DNA of 33,684 bases from Arenimonas sp. (GCF_022842045.1 NZ_JALHQI010000010.1:1-33684), one strand, 5' to 3'. Numbered from the stretch's first letter, positions 19,793 to 29,242 are shown. Made by a program: numbers and translations. The notes: a model not told the origin generated them from the sequence alone.

Positions 19793-21037
19793 TCAACGCC
19801 GCATCGGCGGCAGCCGCAGGTAGGTGAGCGTGCGCCACAGCCACTCCATCGGCCCCATCCGGAAGCGGGCCAGCCAGGCCTGGCTCAGCACCACCTGCAC
19901 GACGAAGAACCCGAACACGAACGGCACCTGCCAGGCCCGCGGCAGCTGCTCGAAATACCCCAGCCCCCAGCCCGAGAAGATCCAGGTACACACCAGCGAC
20001 TGCAGCAGGTAGTTGGTCAGCGCCATGCGGCCGGCCGGCGCCAGCCACATCAGCCGCGGCGCCAGCGACGACTGCAGCGCGCGCTGGATCCAGGCCAGGT
20101 AGCCCAGCGCCATCAGCGTGCCGCCCAGCGTGAACAGGCCCATCGCCGCCGCCACCGGCAGGTCGGAGCGGACGAAGTCCATCGTCGGGCTGATGGCGCA
20201 GGACGCCAGCACCATCGCCAGGCCGACCGGCAGCGCCACCCAGCGGAGCATCCGGTATATGTCGGCGAATTCCGCCGGGCGCGCGATGGCGCCGCTGCGC
20301 GCGAACCAGGCGCCGACCAGGAACAGCCCCAGGATTTGCCAGCCCCAGAACGCCAGGAAGCCGAGCATCTGCAGCAGGTCCTCCCTGCGCTGCGCCACCG
20401 ACTCGGCCCAGGTGCCGGCGCCAAACGCCTGGCGCTGCGCCTCGAGCTGGGCCGCCATGGACGCGCCCTGCTCGGCCATGCCTTTTTCCATCTCGGCCGC
20501 GCCCTCGGGCGTCATCATCACCAACGTCACCAGCCCGCCCACCAGCAGGAAGAACAGCGATGGCGCCACGATGAAGGCGGCGCCCCACTTGGGCAGGCGC
20601 GACACCGGCGTGCGCCGGAACAGGAACATCAGCGGGAAGGCGAGCAGCGCGTAGGACACCAGCACGTCGCCGTTCCAGACCAGCAGCGCGTGCGCCAGGC
20701 CAATCGCCAGCAGCGCCAGGATGCGGCGCAGGTAGGTAGGAAGGAACGGGCGCCCGGCCGTCTCGGCCCGCATCATCATCACCGCGAAGCCCATGCCGAA
20801 CAGCATCGAGAACAGCGGGTAGAACTTGCCCTGCACGAACACGTAGATGAGCGCGTCGGCCCACCAGTCGGCGCCGGTGAGCGCCGGGTCGAGGCCGGTC
20901 ATGGCGCCCAGCAGCGGCCCGACCATGCCTTCGATGTTCATCAGCAGGATGCCCAGCAGCGCGAAGCCGCGCAGCACGTCCATGGCGTCGATCCGCGCGG
21001 GCGCGGCGGTGGCAGTGGCCGGAAACGGTTCGGTCAT
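19793..21037 (-). CDS. DUF418-domain membrane protein (YeiB-like)
   Basis: A 414-residue multi-span inner-membrane protein. The N-terminus RIDAMDVLRGFALLGILLMNIEG is the hallmark of the DUF418/YeiB family (related to acyltransferase-3 and DUF1624-type proteins), and the C-terminal half carries the DUF418 segment with PAGRMALTNYLLQS. About ten hydrophobic stretches are visible, plus a charged loop near AEMEKGMAEQGASM. The function is unproven in the family. The ATG at 21037 is preferred because GGAG lies about 8 nt upstream; an upstream in-frame ATG at 21094 would add 19 residues of unlikely sequence. It follows slyD after a terminator. Confidence 0.85.
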   Translation of the reverse strand: MTEPFPATATAAPARIDAMDVLRGFALLGILLMNIEGMVGPLLGAMTGLDPALTGADWWADALIYVFVQGKFYPLFSMLFGMGFAVMMMRAETAGRPFLPTYLRRILALLAIGLAHALLVWNGDVLVSYALLAFPLMFLFRRTPVSRLPKWGAAFIVAPSLFFLLVGGLVTLVMMTPEGAAEMEKGMAEQGASMAAQLEAQRQAFGAGTWAESVAQRREDLLQMLGFLAFWGWQILGLFLVGAWFARSGAIARPAEFADIYRMLRWVALPVGLAMVLASCAISPTMDFVRSDLPVAAAMGLFTLGGTLMALGYLAWIQRALQSSLAPRLMWLAPAGRMALTNYLLQSLVCTWIFSGWGLGYFEQLPRAWQVPFVFGFFVVQVVLSQAWLARFRMGPMEWLWRTLTYLRLPPMRR

Positions 21038-21112
21038 GGCGGGCGCTCCGATCAGGGGTACCCCGATCATCCGGGCCGGCCGACCGGGCCGCAAGCGGCC
21101 CCGAAACGAACA

Positions 21113-21132
21113 GGGCCCGCCGAAGCGGGCCC
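21113..21132 (-). terminator. Rho-independent terminator after slyD
   Basis: Arms gggcccgc and gcgggccc (8 bp, perfect) flank a cgaa loop, 27 nt beyond the slyD stop. On the minus strand the stem is followed by a T-rich stretch (TGTTCGTTTCG), short of a full T-run. Confidence 0.65.
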
Positions 21133-21158
21133 CGCGGGACGTCGCGGCGGGCCGGGCG

Positions 21159-21638
21159 TCAGTGCTGCACGCCGCCGTCGCCGTGCACGTGGCCGTGCTC
21201 GATCTCGACCGGCTCGGCCTCGCGCACGTCGACGATCTCGACCTGGAAACTGAGGGTCTTGCCGGCCATCGGATGGTTGAGGTCCACGTCCACCACGGTC
21301 GCGCCGACCTTCACCACGGTGACCGCGCGCGGGCCCATGTTGGTGCCCAGCACCACCTGCTGGCCCGGCTGCAGGCGGGTTTCGCGGAAGTGCTTCTTGG
21401 GCACGCGCTGGACGAAGCCCTCGCGGCGCTCGCCGTAGGCCTGGTCCGGGGTGACGGTGGCTTCGAAGCTGTCGCCCGCGGCCTTGTCCATCATCGCGGC
21501 CTCGAGGCCGGGGATGATGTTGCCGGCGCCGATCAGCACGGCCAGCGGCTCACGGTCCTTCGAAGTCTCGCTCGGCGGCTGGCCGACTTCGGACACGGTG
21601 TAGTGGAAACGGACGACGCGGTTCTTCTCGATCTTCAT
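21159..21638 (-). CDS. slyD: FKBP-type peptidyl-prolyl isomerase SlyD
   Basis: A 159-residue cytosolic prolyl isomerase and folding helper. The FKBP domain begins MKIEKNRVVRFHYTV and has GAGNIIPGLEAAM; the insert-in-flap domain covers roughly residues 65-120 (VTPDQAYGER to VVLGTNMGPRAV). The tail HGHVHGDGGVQH is a short metal-binding His cluster, much shorter than the E. coli one. It can bind Ni2+ or Zn2+, but no hydrogenase genes are nearby. The ATG at 21638 gives the usual N-terminus; a longer in-frame ATG 48 nt upstream is less likely. It is divergent from the NlpC/P60 gene and has its own terminator. Confidence 0.93.
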   Translation of the reverse strand: MKIEKNRVVRFHYTVSEVGQPPSETSKDREPLAVLIGAGNIIPGLEAAMMDKAAGDSFEATVTPDQAYGERREGFVQRVPKKHFRETRLQPGQQVVLGTNMGPRAVTVVKVGATVVDVDLNHPMAGKTLSFQVEIVDVREAEPVEIEHGHVHGDGGVQH

Positions 21639-21675
21639 GATGGTTCCGGGTTGGGCCGGTGACGCGACCGGCGGG

Positions 21676-22278
21676 ATGGGGCACACTCGGCCCGTGACAG
21701 CGAACGCGCATTATCCCGGCCACCCCCGCCCGGCGCCAGTTCCCCGGAACGGCGGCCTGCCGCCGGCAACGCCGCTGGTTCGTGGCCTCTGGCTCGCGTC
21801 CCTGCTGGCGCTTGCCGCCTGCTCCTCCGGCCCAAAACGTTCCGATGCGCCCGCCCGCGCCGCCGCGCCCGCGTTCCGCGTGGTGGACGTGGCCCCGGCC
21901 GACCCCGTGCGCGCCAACGACGTGCTGATGCGGGCGCTGGGCCTGGTCGGCACGCCCTACCGCTGGGGTGGCAACACGCCGGCCGGCGGCTTCGACTGCA
22001 GCGGCCTGGTCGGCTTTGTGTTCCGCGACGCCGCCCAGCTGGCGCTGCCGCGAACGACCCGCGAAATCGCCCAGTTCCGCGCCGGCAAACCGCCCCGCGA
22101 TCGCCTGGCCCCGGGCGACCTGGTGCTGTTCGGCAAGCCCACTTTCCACATCGGCATCTACGTCGGCGAAGGCCGGTTCGTGCACGCGCCCAGCACCGGC
22201 GGCACCGTCCGCCTCGACCGCCTCGATGGCCCGTACTGGGGCCGCCACTACGACGGCGCCCGCCGCCTGCTGGACTAA
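21676..22278 (+). CDS. NlpC/P60 family lipoprotein endopeptidase
   Basis: A 200-residue (from this ATG) predicted cell-wall endopeptidase. A lipobox LALAAC (Cys49) follows the hydrophobic segment LWLASLLALA. The NlpC/P60 catalytic domain shows TPYRWGGNTPAGGFDCSGLV with nucleophile Cys108, then FHIGIYV (His158) and RFVHAP (His170). Such enzymes cleave D-Glu/mDAP-type peptidoglycan cross-links and peptide stems, as in Spr/MepS. The start is uncertain: this ATG or a GTG 18 nt downstream (21694) both leave an unusually long N-region before the signal core. It overlaps the slyD promoter region, and its stop overlaps the converging ybaN-like gene by 4 nt. Confidence 0.85.
   Translation: MGHTRPVTANAHYPGHPRPAPVPRNGGLPPATPLVRGLWLASLLALAACSSGPKRSDAPARAAAPAFRVVDVAPADPVRANDVLMRALGLVGTPYRWGGNTPAGGFDCSGLVGFVFRDAAQLALPRTTREIAQFRAGKPPRDRLAPGDLVLFGKPTFHIGIYVGEGRFVHAPSTGGTVRLDRLDGPYWGRHYDGARRLLD
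21710..21715 (-). promoter_or_regulatory. Candidate -10 element of slyD
   Basis: The minus strand reads GATAAT about 72 nt upstream of the slyD ATG. It falls inside the start of the divergent NlpC/P60 gene, so the two regulatory regions overlap. The -35 box is weak. Confidence 0.35.
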
Positions 22279-22655
22279 GGCACAGGCTCTGGCCGCAGCC
22301 ACAGCCAGGTACCGACGACGGCCATGATCCCGGTGCCGATCGCGGCCATCCACCACTTCGGCGCGGTCAGGAAGAAGATCACCGCACAGACCGCCATGCT
22401 GCCGATGGCCCACTGCTTGGCGCGCCGGCTCACCGAGCCGGTGGCCTGCCAGTCGCGGATCATCGGGCCGTAAAGGCGATGCGCCAGCATCCAGGCGTGC
22501 AGGCGTTCCGAGCCGCGCGCGGCGGCGTAGGCCGCCAGCAGCACGAACGGCGTGGTCGGCAGCCCGGGCAGGAAGATGCCGACGATGGCCAACCCCAGCG
22601 CCAGGTAGGCCAGCAGCAGCCACAGCCAGCGCCGGGCGCGGCGGCCCAGGCTCAT
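22275..22655 (-). CDS. DUF454 (YbaN-like) small membrane protein
   Basis: A 126-residue inner-membrane protein of the YbaN/DUF454 family. The N-terminal helix with GLAIVGIFLPGLPTTPFVLLA is the family signature. ARGSERLHAWMLAHRLYGPMIRDW follows, and two further hydrophobic stretches lie near the C-terminus. The family has no proven function. It is last of three overlapping minus-strand genes (YkvA, thioesterase, YbaN); its ATG overlaps the thioesterase stop (ATGA). Its stop overlaps the NlpC/P60 stop on the other strand. Confidence 0.88.
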   Translation of the reverse strand: MSLGRRARRWLWLLLAYLALGLAIVGIFLPGLPTTPFVLLAAYAAARGSERLHAWMLAHRLYGPMIRDWQATGSVSRRAKQWAIGSMAVCAVIFFLTAPKWWMAAIGTGIMAVVGTWLWLRPEPVP

Positions 22656-23137
22656 TCGGCGCGCAGGCCCGCCACGGCCTGCTCGATGTCCTTGCTCAAT
22701 GCCATCACCTTCAGCGCGTACTCGGCCAGTCGCTGGTCGTCGGGGTCGGTGGGGCGCCACGGCGGCACGGTGGACGGCTTGCCCTCGACGCCATCCAGCG
22801 CCACGAACACGATGACGCAGTGCGTGCACAGGCGCTCGCCGCCGTCCTGCATCGGATCGCGGGCGCGGACGTCCACCGCGAAATGCATGCTGGAGGTGCC
22901 GGTGTAGACGAGCTTGGCGGTCACCGTGACGAGGTCGGAGGTGCGGATCGGCGCGACGAAGCGGATGCCGCCCACGGCCACGGTGACGCTGTAGCGGCCG
23001 CTCCAGCCGACCGCGGCGGCATAGCCCACCTGGTCGATCCACTTCATCACCACGCCGCCGTGGACCTTGCCGCCGTAATTGACGTCGGTGGGTTCGGCCA
23101 GGAACCGGAAGGTCAGCTCGCGCTGTTCGCCGCTCAT
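22652..23137 (-). CDS. Acyl-CoA thioesterase, hotdog fold (YciA-like)
   Basis: A 161-residue single-hotdog thioesterase that hydrolyses acyl-CoA to fatty acid and CoA, probably as a hexamer. NYGGKVHGGVVMKWIDQVGYAA (from about residue 20) contains the active-site helix with the conserved Asp of this family. VAVGGIRFVAPIRTSDLVTV and TGTSSMHFAVDV are the core strands. The C-terminal helix region (DDQRLAEYALKVMALSKDIE) extends beyond the minimal fold. It overlaps the neighbouring genes by ATGA junctions on both sides. The exact chain-length preference cannot be told from sequence. Confidence 0.9.
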   Translation of the reverse strand: MSGEQRELTFRFLAEPTDVNYGGKVHGGVVMKWIDQVGYAAAVGWSGRYSVTVAVGGIRFVAPIRTSDLVTVTAKLVYTGTSSMHFAVDVRARDPMQDGGERLCTHCVIVFVALDGVEGKPSTVPPWRPTDPDDQRLAEYALKVMALSKDIEQAVAGLRAE

Positions 23138-23682
23138 GCCGAGGCTCCCGACGTGGCGCCGGTGACGGCGTCGCTCACCGCGCGCCGGCGCATGCGCGCG
23201 TGCAGGCGGTCGCGGTGGCCCGCCAGTTCGCGCGCCTGATTGATGCGGGACGTGGCGTCGGCGGCGGCCGGCTGGGCGTCCCGCAGGCCGCGGTATTCGG
23301 CATAGGCCTCGAGCACGTGGCGGATGTCCTGCAGCAGCAGCTCGAGCATGATCGCGTCGTCGAGCAGGCCGATCACCGCCACGTCGTCCGGGATCATGTC
23401 CTCGGGGTCGCTGAAGTAGGCCAGCAGTTTCAGCAGCTCGGCGCGCTCGACCTGGGGCAGCGACCAGGCCTCGTCCTCCAGCATCTCGATCAGCTGGACC
23501 ACCGACAGCAGGGTCTTGCGGATGTACCCCGGGGCGCTGGCGATCGGCAGGGTCTCGAGCGCGTGGCGGGCGGCGGCGACGATGTCGCACTCCTCGGCGC
23601 AGGCCACCCGCCGCTCGGCCCGGGCCAGGGCCTCGTGGAAGCGGTCGATGTCGCCGGGTTCCAGTTCGAAGGTGATCTTCAC
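23134..23682 (-). CDS. YkvA/DUF1232-domain protein
   Basis: A 182-residue protein whose centre carries the DUF1232 (YkvA) signature, YFSDPEDMIPDD followed by GLLDD, at about residues 89-108. Here the segment after it (AIMLELLLQDIRHVLEAY) is less hydrophobic than in membrane members of the family, so it may be cytosolic or peripheral. The N-terminal part starts MKITFELEPGDIDRF and has an Ala/Glu-rich helical stretch with two close cysteines (CAEEC). The C-terminus is basic. It is first of the YkvA-thioesterase-YbaN set. The function is unknown. Confidence 0.82.
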   Translation of the reverse strand: MKITFELEPGDIDRFHEALARAERRVACAEECDIVAAARHALETLPIASAPGYIRKTLLSVVQLIEMLEDEAWSLPQVERAELLKLLAYFSDPEDMIPDDVAVIGLLDDAIMLELLLQDIRHVLEAYAEYRGLRDAQPAAADATSRINQARELAGHRDRLHARMRRRAVSDAVTGATSGASA

Positions 23683-23991
23683 GCGCCAATCCTACTTCAC
23701 GCCCCGCCCCCCTGTGGGAGCGGGCCGGATGAACCGGGGGTTCAGCGGCGCTGGCCGCGCGGCCCGGATTCGCGTAGCATCCGCCCCGTTTGCTGCACGG
23801 CTGACCGTTTTCCCCCGGTATGCCCGCCACCCAGGCCCCGAGCGCTGCTCGCCCTGCGTCTGGCCCCACTCCGCACGCCTTTCGCTGCGCAAACCCGTCA
23901 GGACCGCCTTGGTCCCTGCCGTAAAACCAGATGCACCAGCTCGCAGCGCGGTTTCAGGGAACGCTCCGGGTTACACGAACGGAGTACCACC
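23683..23991 (+). other. 309-nt gap with a REP-like fragment and the long rhlE leader
   Basis: No gene was seen. Positions 23712-23726 read ctgtgggagcgggcc, like the head of a REP element, followed by a 6-bp hairpin (23730-23744, tgaacc and ggttca). TAGCAT at 23775-23780 is a possible -10. If it is used, the rhlE mRNA carries a leader of about 205 nt, containing a hairpin with arms ggacc and ggtcc (23901-23915). A GGAG ribosome binding site lies before the ATG. Confidence 0.5.
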
Positions 23992-25305
23992 ATGTCTTTT
24001 GAAACCCTTGGGCTCGCGCCCGAGATCACCCGTGCGCTGGCCGAACTCGGCTACGCCCATCCCACCCCGATCCAGGCCGAGGCGATCCCGCTGGTCATGG
24101 CCGGCAGTGACCTGATGGGCGGCGCCCAGACCGGCACCGGCAAGACCGCGGCGTTCTCGCTGCCCCTGCTGCACCGCCTGGCCCAGGCCGGCCCGATGTC
24201 CGGCCCGCGCAAGCCGCGCGCGCTGGTGCTGGTGCCGACCCGCGAGCTGGCCGTGCAGGTGTTCGACAGCCTGCGCGCCTACGGCAAGCACCTGCGCCTG
24301 AACAGCACCACCATCTACGGTGGCGCCGGCATGCAGCCGCAGATCGACGCGCTGCGCCGCGGCGTCGACATCCTGGTCGCCACGCCGGGCCGCCTGCTCG
24401 ACCACCTCGAGCGCCGCAGCGTGGACCTCTCGCACGTCGAAATCCTGGTGCTGGACGAAGCCGACCGCATGCTCGACATGGGCTTCCTGCCCGCGATCAA
24501 GCGCGTGATGGCCAAGATCCCGTCCCGCCGCCAGACCCTGCTGTTCTCGGCGACCTTCGAGGACGCGATCAAGAAGCTGGCGATGGAGTTCCTGCGCGAC
24601 CCGAAGGAAGTGCAGGTCTCGGTGCGCAACGCCGTCGCCACCAACGTCACCCACATCGTCCATCCGGTCGATGCCAGCCGCAAGCGCGACCTGCTGCTCG
24701 AGATCCTGTCCAAGCGCTACCAGGACCAGGTGCTCGTGTTCGGCCGCACCAAGCACGGCTGCAACCGCCTGTCGGAGCAGTTGGACAAGGCCGGCATCAA
24801 CTCGGTCGCCATCCACGGCAACAAGAGCCAGGCGCAGCGCCTGAAGGCCCTGAAGGACTTCAAGTCCGGCAAGGCCCGCGTGCTGGTCGCCACCGACGTC
24901 GCCGCGCGGGGCCTCGACATCCCGCTGCTGCCGATGGTCATCAACTTCGACCTGCCGATGGTCGCGGAAGACTACGTGCACCGCATCGGCCGCACTGGCC
25001 GCGCCGGCGCCTCGGGCGAGGCGATCTCGCTGGTCTCGCACGACGAGGGCGGCCTGCTGCGCGCCATCCAGCGCGTGCTCAAGGCCGACATCGAGATGGT
25101 GGAAGTCGAGGGCTACTCGCCGCAGCGCCCGATCCGCATGGGCAACGACGCGCCCTCGGGCCGCCCGGCCGGTGGCCAGCGCCCCCCGCAGCGCCACGCC
25201 CGCCGCCCGCACGTCAACAACGGCGAGCGCCACGCGCACGCGGGCCCGAAGAGCCCGCGCGACGGCAGCCGCGGCCGCGGCGGCGAAGCCCGCACCGCGC
25301 GCTGA
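23992..25305 (+). CDS. rhlE: DEAD-box RNA helicase RhlE
   Basis: A 437-residue ATP-dependent RNA helicase, active in ribosome assembly and RNA turnover. The motifs in order are the Q-motif (PTPIQAEAIP), AQTGTGKT (Walker A), PTREL, TPGRLLDH, LDEADRML (DEAD), SATF, then in domain 2 ATDVAARGLDIP and HRIGRTGRAG. The tail after about residue 380 is a low-complexity basic stretch rich in Arg, Gly, Pro and His (RNA binding), as in RhlE. The start MSFETLGLAPEITRAL is the family N-terminus and has a good GGAG box. It is preceded by a long leader and closed by a strong terminator. Confidence 0.92.
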   Translation: MSFETLGLAPEITRALAELGYAHPTPIQAEAIPLVMAGSDLMGGAQTGTGKTAAFSLPLLHRLAQAGPMSGPRKPRALVLVPTRELAVQVFDSLRAYGKHLRLNSTTIYGGAGMQPQIDALRRGVDILVATPGRLLDHLERRSVDLSHVEILVLDEADRMLDMGFLPAIKRVMAKIPSRRQTLLFSATFEDAIKKLAMEFLRDPKEVQVSVRNAVATNVTHIVHPVDASRKRDLLLEILSKRYQDQVLVFGRTKHGCNRLSEQLDKAGINSVAIHGNKSQAQRLKALKDFKSGKARVLVATDVAARGLDIPLLPMVINFDLPMVAEDYVHRIGRTGRAGASGEAISLVSHDEGGLLRAIQRVLKADIEMVEVEGYSPQRPIRMGNDAPSGRPAGGQRPPQRHARRPHVNNGERHAHAGPKSPRDGSRGRGGEARTAR

Positions 25306-25327
25306 TCCGGCGCCGCGTTGCCTCATG

Positions 25328-25355
25328 AGGGCCGCCTTGTGCGGCCCTTTTTTTT
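25328..25355 (+). terminator. Strong rho-independent terminator of rhlE
   Basis: Arms agggccgc and gcggccct enclose cttgt, and eight T residues follow (25348-25355). It lies 23 nt after the rhlE stop and is the clearest intrinsic terminator in the window. Confidence 0.92.
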
Positions 25356-25436
25356 CATCAGTGGCCAAGAAACGCCCTGCTTGCGTCCGGACCCGCGCAG
25401 GCAGAAGCTTCGTCCATTCCAAGGGGAGGGGCGGAC

Positions 25437-25829
25437 ATGTTGCGGAGCATCCTGGCGGTACTGGCGGGCATCCTGGTGATGGGGATCACCGTGGCGGCGG
25501 TGCAGTGGCTGGGGCATTCGATCTACCCGCCGCCGGCGGACATCGACCCGACCGACCATGACGCGATGGTCGCGCTGATCTCGCAGATGCCGAAGATGGC
25601 GCTGGGCATGGTCCTCATCGCCTACGCCTTCGGCACCTTCCTGGGCGCCTTCACCGCGGCGACGATCAGCGCGAAGCACAAGCGCGGCGTCGCGATCGTG
25701 GTCGGCGTGGTGATGCTGGCGCTGGTGGCGCTGAACTTCTCGGTGATCCCGCACCCGGCGTGGATGGTCGTTGCCGGCCTGCTTATCCCGCTGCCCTTCG
25801 CCCTGCTGGGCTGGCGCCTCGGACGCTGA
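25437..25829 (+). CDS. Small four-helix membrane protein, unknown
   Basis: A 130-residue protein with four hydrophobic segments (about 4-22, 53-76, 84-103 and 107-125). Between the first two is an acidic, proline-rich loop (IYPPPADIDPTDHDAM). A short basic loop (SAKHKRG) follows the second. A strong ribosome binding site (GGGGAGGGG) precedes the ATG. I do not recognise a named family. It follows the rhlE terminator, so it has its own promoter. Its 3' end overlaps the converging EamA gene by 47 nt, which is unusual for two real genes, but both frames are well supported. Confidence 0.72.
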   Translation: MLRSILAVLAGILVMGITVAAVQWLGHSIYPPPADIDPTDHDAMVALISQMPKMALGMVLIAYAFGTFLGAFTAATISAKHKRGVAIVVGVVMLALVALNFSVIPHPAWMVVAGLLIPLPFALLGWRLGR

Positions 25830-26667
25830 GCCAGGCGCCCAGCAGCAGCAAGGCCACGGCGACCGCCTGCGTCCAGTGCGGGCGGGCCTGGCCAAAGGCC
25901 AGCAGCAGGCCGGTGGAGAGCATCGGCGCGGCGTAGGACAAGGTGCCGAGCACCGCGATGTCGCCACGCTTGGTGCCGATGTCCCACAGCCAGAAGGCGA
26001 TGCCGGTCGGGCCCAGGCCCAGCAGCAGGATCAGCGCGCCCTGCCCCGCCGTCGGCGCCACGGTGGTTTCGAGCGCGACATGCGCGATGGCGCCCAACAC
26101 GCCCACCGCGAGGCAGGAACCCGCCATCGCCGCACTGGGCACCGCCTCGAAGCGTCGGTTGAGCACCGAGTACAGCGCCCAGACCAGCGCCGCGCCGAGC
26201 GCGGCCGCATAGCCGGGAAGATGCGCCGGATCGATGTCCACCCGCCCCGCGCGCGTGACCAGCAGCACCGCGGCAGCCAGGCCAAGCACGGTGCCGAGCC
26301 ACTGCCCGGCGCGCACCCGTGCGCCCCCGAGCAGCGCCGCGAACACCACGATCAGCAGCGGCCACAGGTAGTTGATGAGATTGGCCTCCACCGCCGGCGC
26401 GTTCTTCAGCGCGATGAAGTACAGCGCGTGGTAGCCGAACAGCGCCGCGATGCCCAACGCGCCCGCGGCCAGCGGTTGCCGCAGCGCCGTCAGGCCGGGG
26501 CCGCCGGGCCGCAGCAGCAGCGCACAGCCCGCCAGGCCGGCGACGCCGAACCCCATGGCCAGCAGTTGGAACGGCGGGATGCCGGCGGTGCCGCCGGTCA
26601 GCACCGCCAGCGAAGACCACAGCAGCACGGCCGCGAATCCGGCCAGGGTGGCGCGGCGCGGCGTCAT
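25783..26667 (-). CDS. EamA-family (DMT) transporter
   Basis: A 294-residue inner-membrane exporter of the drug/metabolite transporter superfamily with two EamA repeats of five helices each. The first begins LAGFAAVLLWSSLAVLTG and includes ALKNAPAVEANLINYLWPLLIVVFA. The second begins around YAAALGAALVWALYSVLNRRF and ends with LLLLGAWLSVRG. Relatives export amino acids or metabolites; the aromatic amino acid exporter YddG is a possible comparison. Its ATG shares one base with the stop of the upstream symporter gene (TGATG). The 3' end overlaps the small plus-strand membrane-protein gene. Confidence 0.87.
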   Translation of the reverse strand: MTPRRATLAGFAAVLLWSSLAVLTGGTAGIPPFQLLAMGFGVAGLAGCALLLRPGGPGLTALRQPLAAGALGIAALFGYHALYFIALKNAPAVEANLINYLWPLLIVVFAALLGGARVRAGQWLGTVLGLAAAVLLVTRAGRVDIDPAHLPGYAAALGAALVWALYSVLNRRFEAVPSAAMAGSCLAVGVLGAIAHVALETTVAPTAGQGALILLLGLGPTGIAFWLWDIGTKRGDIAVLGTLSYAAPMLSTGLLLAFGQARPHWTQAVAVALLLLGAWLSVRGASPAGRRAAG

Positions 26668-27941
26668 CAGGCGCGAGGCGCGGCGTCGTCGAGGCCGATG
26701 TCGCCGGTGGCGCGGTCGTACACGGCCTGGTCGAGCAGGCCGGTCTCCTTCGCCACCAGCACCGGCACCAGCACCTGGCCGGTGACGTTGGTCATCGTGC
26801 GCATCATGTCCAGCACGCGGTCGATGGCGACCAGGTAGCCGATGCCCTCGAGCGGCAGGCCGGCCGAACTCAGCACGACCGTGGCCATGACCATCGCCGT
26901 GCCCGGCACGCCGGCGGTGCCGAAGCTGCCCAGCACCGAGGCCAGCAGGATCACGAAGTACTGCGAGGCGCTGAGCTCGATGCCGAAGTACTGCGCCACG
27001 AACATGGCCGTGAGCGTGGGGAAGATCGCGCCGCAGCCATCCATCTTGATGCTGGCGCCCAGCGGCACCGCGAACGCCGCGTATTCCTGCTTCACGCCCA
27101 GCGCATGGGTCGCCGCGCGCAGCGAAGCCGGCAGCGCCGCGAAGCTCGACGAGGCCACGAACGCCACCTGCATCGCCGGCAGCGCGCCGCGCAGGAAGCG
27201 CAGCGGGTTCAGGCCATGCGCCAGCAGCAGCCCGCCGTAGACGAAGACGATGTGCAGCGCGCAGGCCAGGTACAGCGCCAGGACGAACCCACCCAAGGGC
27301 AGCAGCCGCTCGAAGCCATAGCTGCCCACCAGCGCCGCGATCAGGCCGAAGGTGCCGATCGGCGTGACCTCGAGCACGAAGCGCGTCACCTGGATCATCA
27401 CGTCGCTGGCCTCGCCGGCCAGCGCCCGCAGCTTCGCGGTCTTCTCGCCCAGCTTCACCAGCGCGAAGCCGACCAGGCCCGCGAAGAAGATCACCTGCAG
27501 GATCTTGCCGTCCGCCAGCGCCGCGAACGGATTGGCCGGCACCACGTCCAGCAGCACGGCCACCGGGCCGGGCACCACCTTTTCGACGTAGGTTTCCGCC
27601 ACGGTGAGCTCGCCCAGGCCCAGGCCCGGCTGCATCACCGCGCCCACCGCGAAGGCCACGCCCACCGCCAGCGCCGCCGTCGCCGCGAACCAGGCGAAGG
27701 TGCGCCCGCCCAGCGCCGCCACCGACTGCTGCCCGGCCAGGCTGGCCACCGCGTTGATGACCGCGAAGAACACCAGCGGCGTCGCGATCATCTTGATCAG
27801 GGTGACGTAGAGCGTGCCCAGCGGCTGGAACCAGTCCGCCGCGGTCTCGCCCAGCGCCCAGCCGGCCAGGGCGCCCAGCACGAAGCCGGCCAGCACGCGC
27901 TGCCAGAAGGGAATGCGGAACCAGCGGGATACCAGGGTCAT
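26667..27941 (-). CDS. Dicarboxylate/amino acid:cation symporter (DAACS family)
   Basis: A 424-residue Na+- or H+-coupled symporter for glutamate, aspartate or C4-dicarboxylates. Family motifs include VASSSFAALP (HP1 serine-rich loop), the substrate-site region ASIKMDGCGAIFP (the usual form is NMDGT, so Met-Asp-Gly is kept but the flanks differ), GSFGTAGVPG (HP2) and DRVLDMMRTMTNVTGQ. About eight helices are visible. It stands divergent to the first CaCA antiporter, with TATCGT as a possible -10 (27968-27973). Downstream it is coupled to the EamA exporter gene. The NMDGT variant makes the substrate call less certain. Confidence 0.9.
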   Translation of the reverse strand: MTLVSRWFRIPFWQRVLAGFVLGALAGWALGETAADWFQPLGTLYVTLIKMIATPLVFFAVINAVASLAGQQSVAALGGRTFAWFAATAALAVGVAFAVGAVMQPGLGLGELTVAETYVEKVVPGPVAVLLDVVPANPFAALADGKILQVIFFAGLVGFALVKLGEKTAKLRALAGEASDVMIQVTRFVLEVTPIGTFGLIAALVGSYGFERLLPLGGFVLALYLACALHIVFVYGGLLLAHGLNPLRFLRGALPAMQVAFVASSSFAALPASLRAATHALGVKQEYAAFAVPLGASIKMDGCGAIFPTLTAMFVAQYFGIELSASQYFVILLASVLGSFGTAGVPGTAMVMATVVLSSAGLPLEGIGYLVAIDRVLDMMRTMTNVTGQVLVPVLVAKETGLLDQAVYDRATGDIGLDDAAPRA

Positions 27942-28032
27942 CGGCTTGCCTCGGGGAACGTGGGGGGACGATACCGGGAGGCGGCGACCGGGTCATCCGG
28001 TTCTTCACGCTCGGAAACGCAGCGTTCCGGGA

Positions 28033-28038
28033 GATAAT
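28033..28038 (+). promoter_or_regulatory. -10-like element of antiporter copy 1
   Basis: GATAAT 30 nt before the ATG. The same arrangement (CATAAT, also 30 nt upstream) precedes copy 2, showing that the promoter was duplicated along with the gene. No clear -35 box was seen. Confidence 0.5.
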
Positions 28039-28062
28039 GGCGGCCTGTTCCCGGAGCCCCCG

Positions 28063-29133
<1,071 letters not shown>

Positions 29134-29212
29134 CCCGGCGACGCCGGGAACCGCCGGCAGGCCGTGACCGGGCCATCCGCCCCTTCGCGCCCGGGATATC
29201 TTCGTTGCGGGC

Positions 29213-29218
29213 CATAAT
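29213..29218 (+). promoter_or_regulatory. -10-like element of antiporter copy 2
   Basis: CATAAT 30 nt before the ATG, at the same distance as GATAAT in copy 1. The stretch between it and the ATG is also similar (ccggagcc shared), so copy 2 probably has its own promoter. Confidence 0.5.
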
Positions 29219-29242
29219 GTCGCACTGTCCCCGGAGCCTTCG

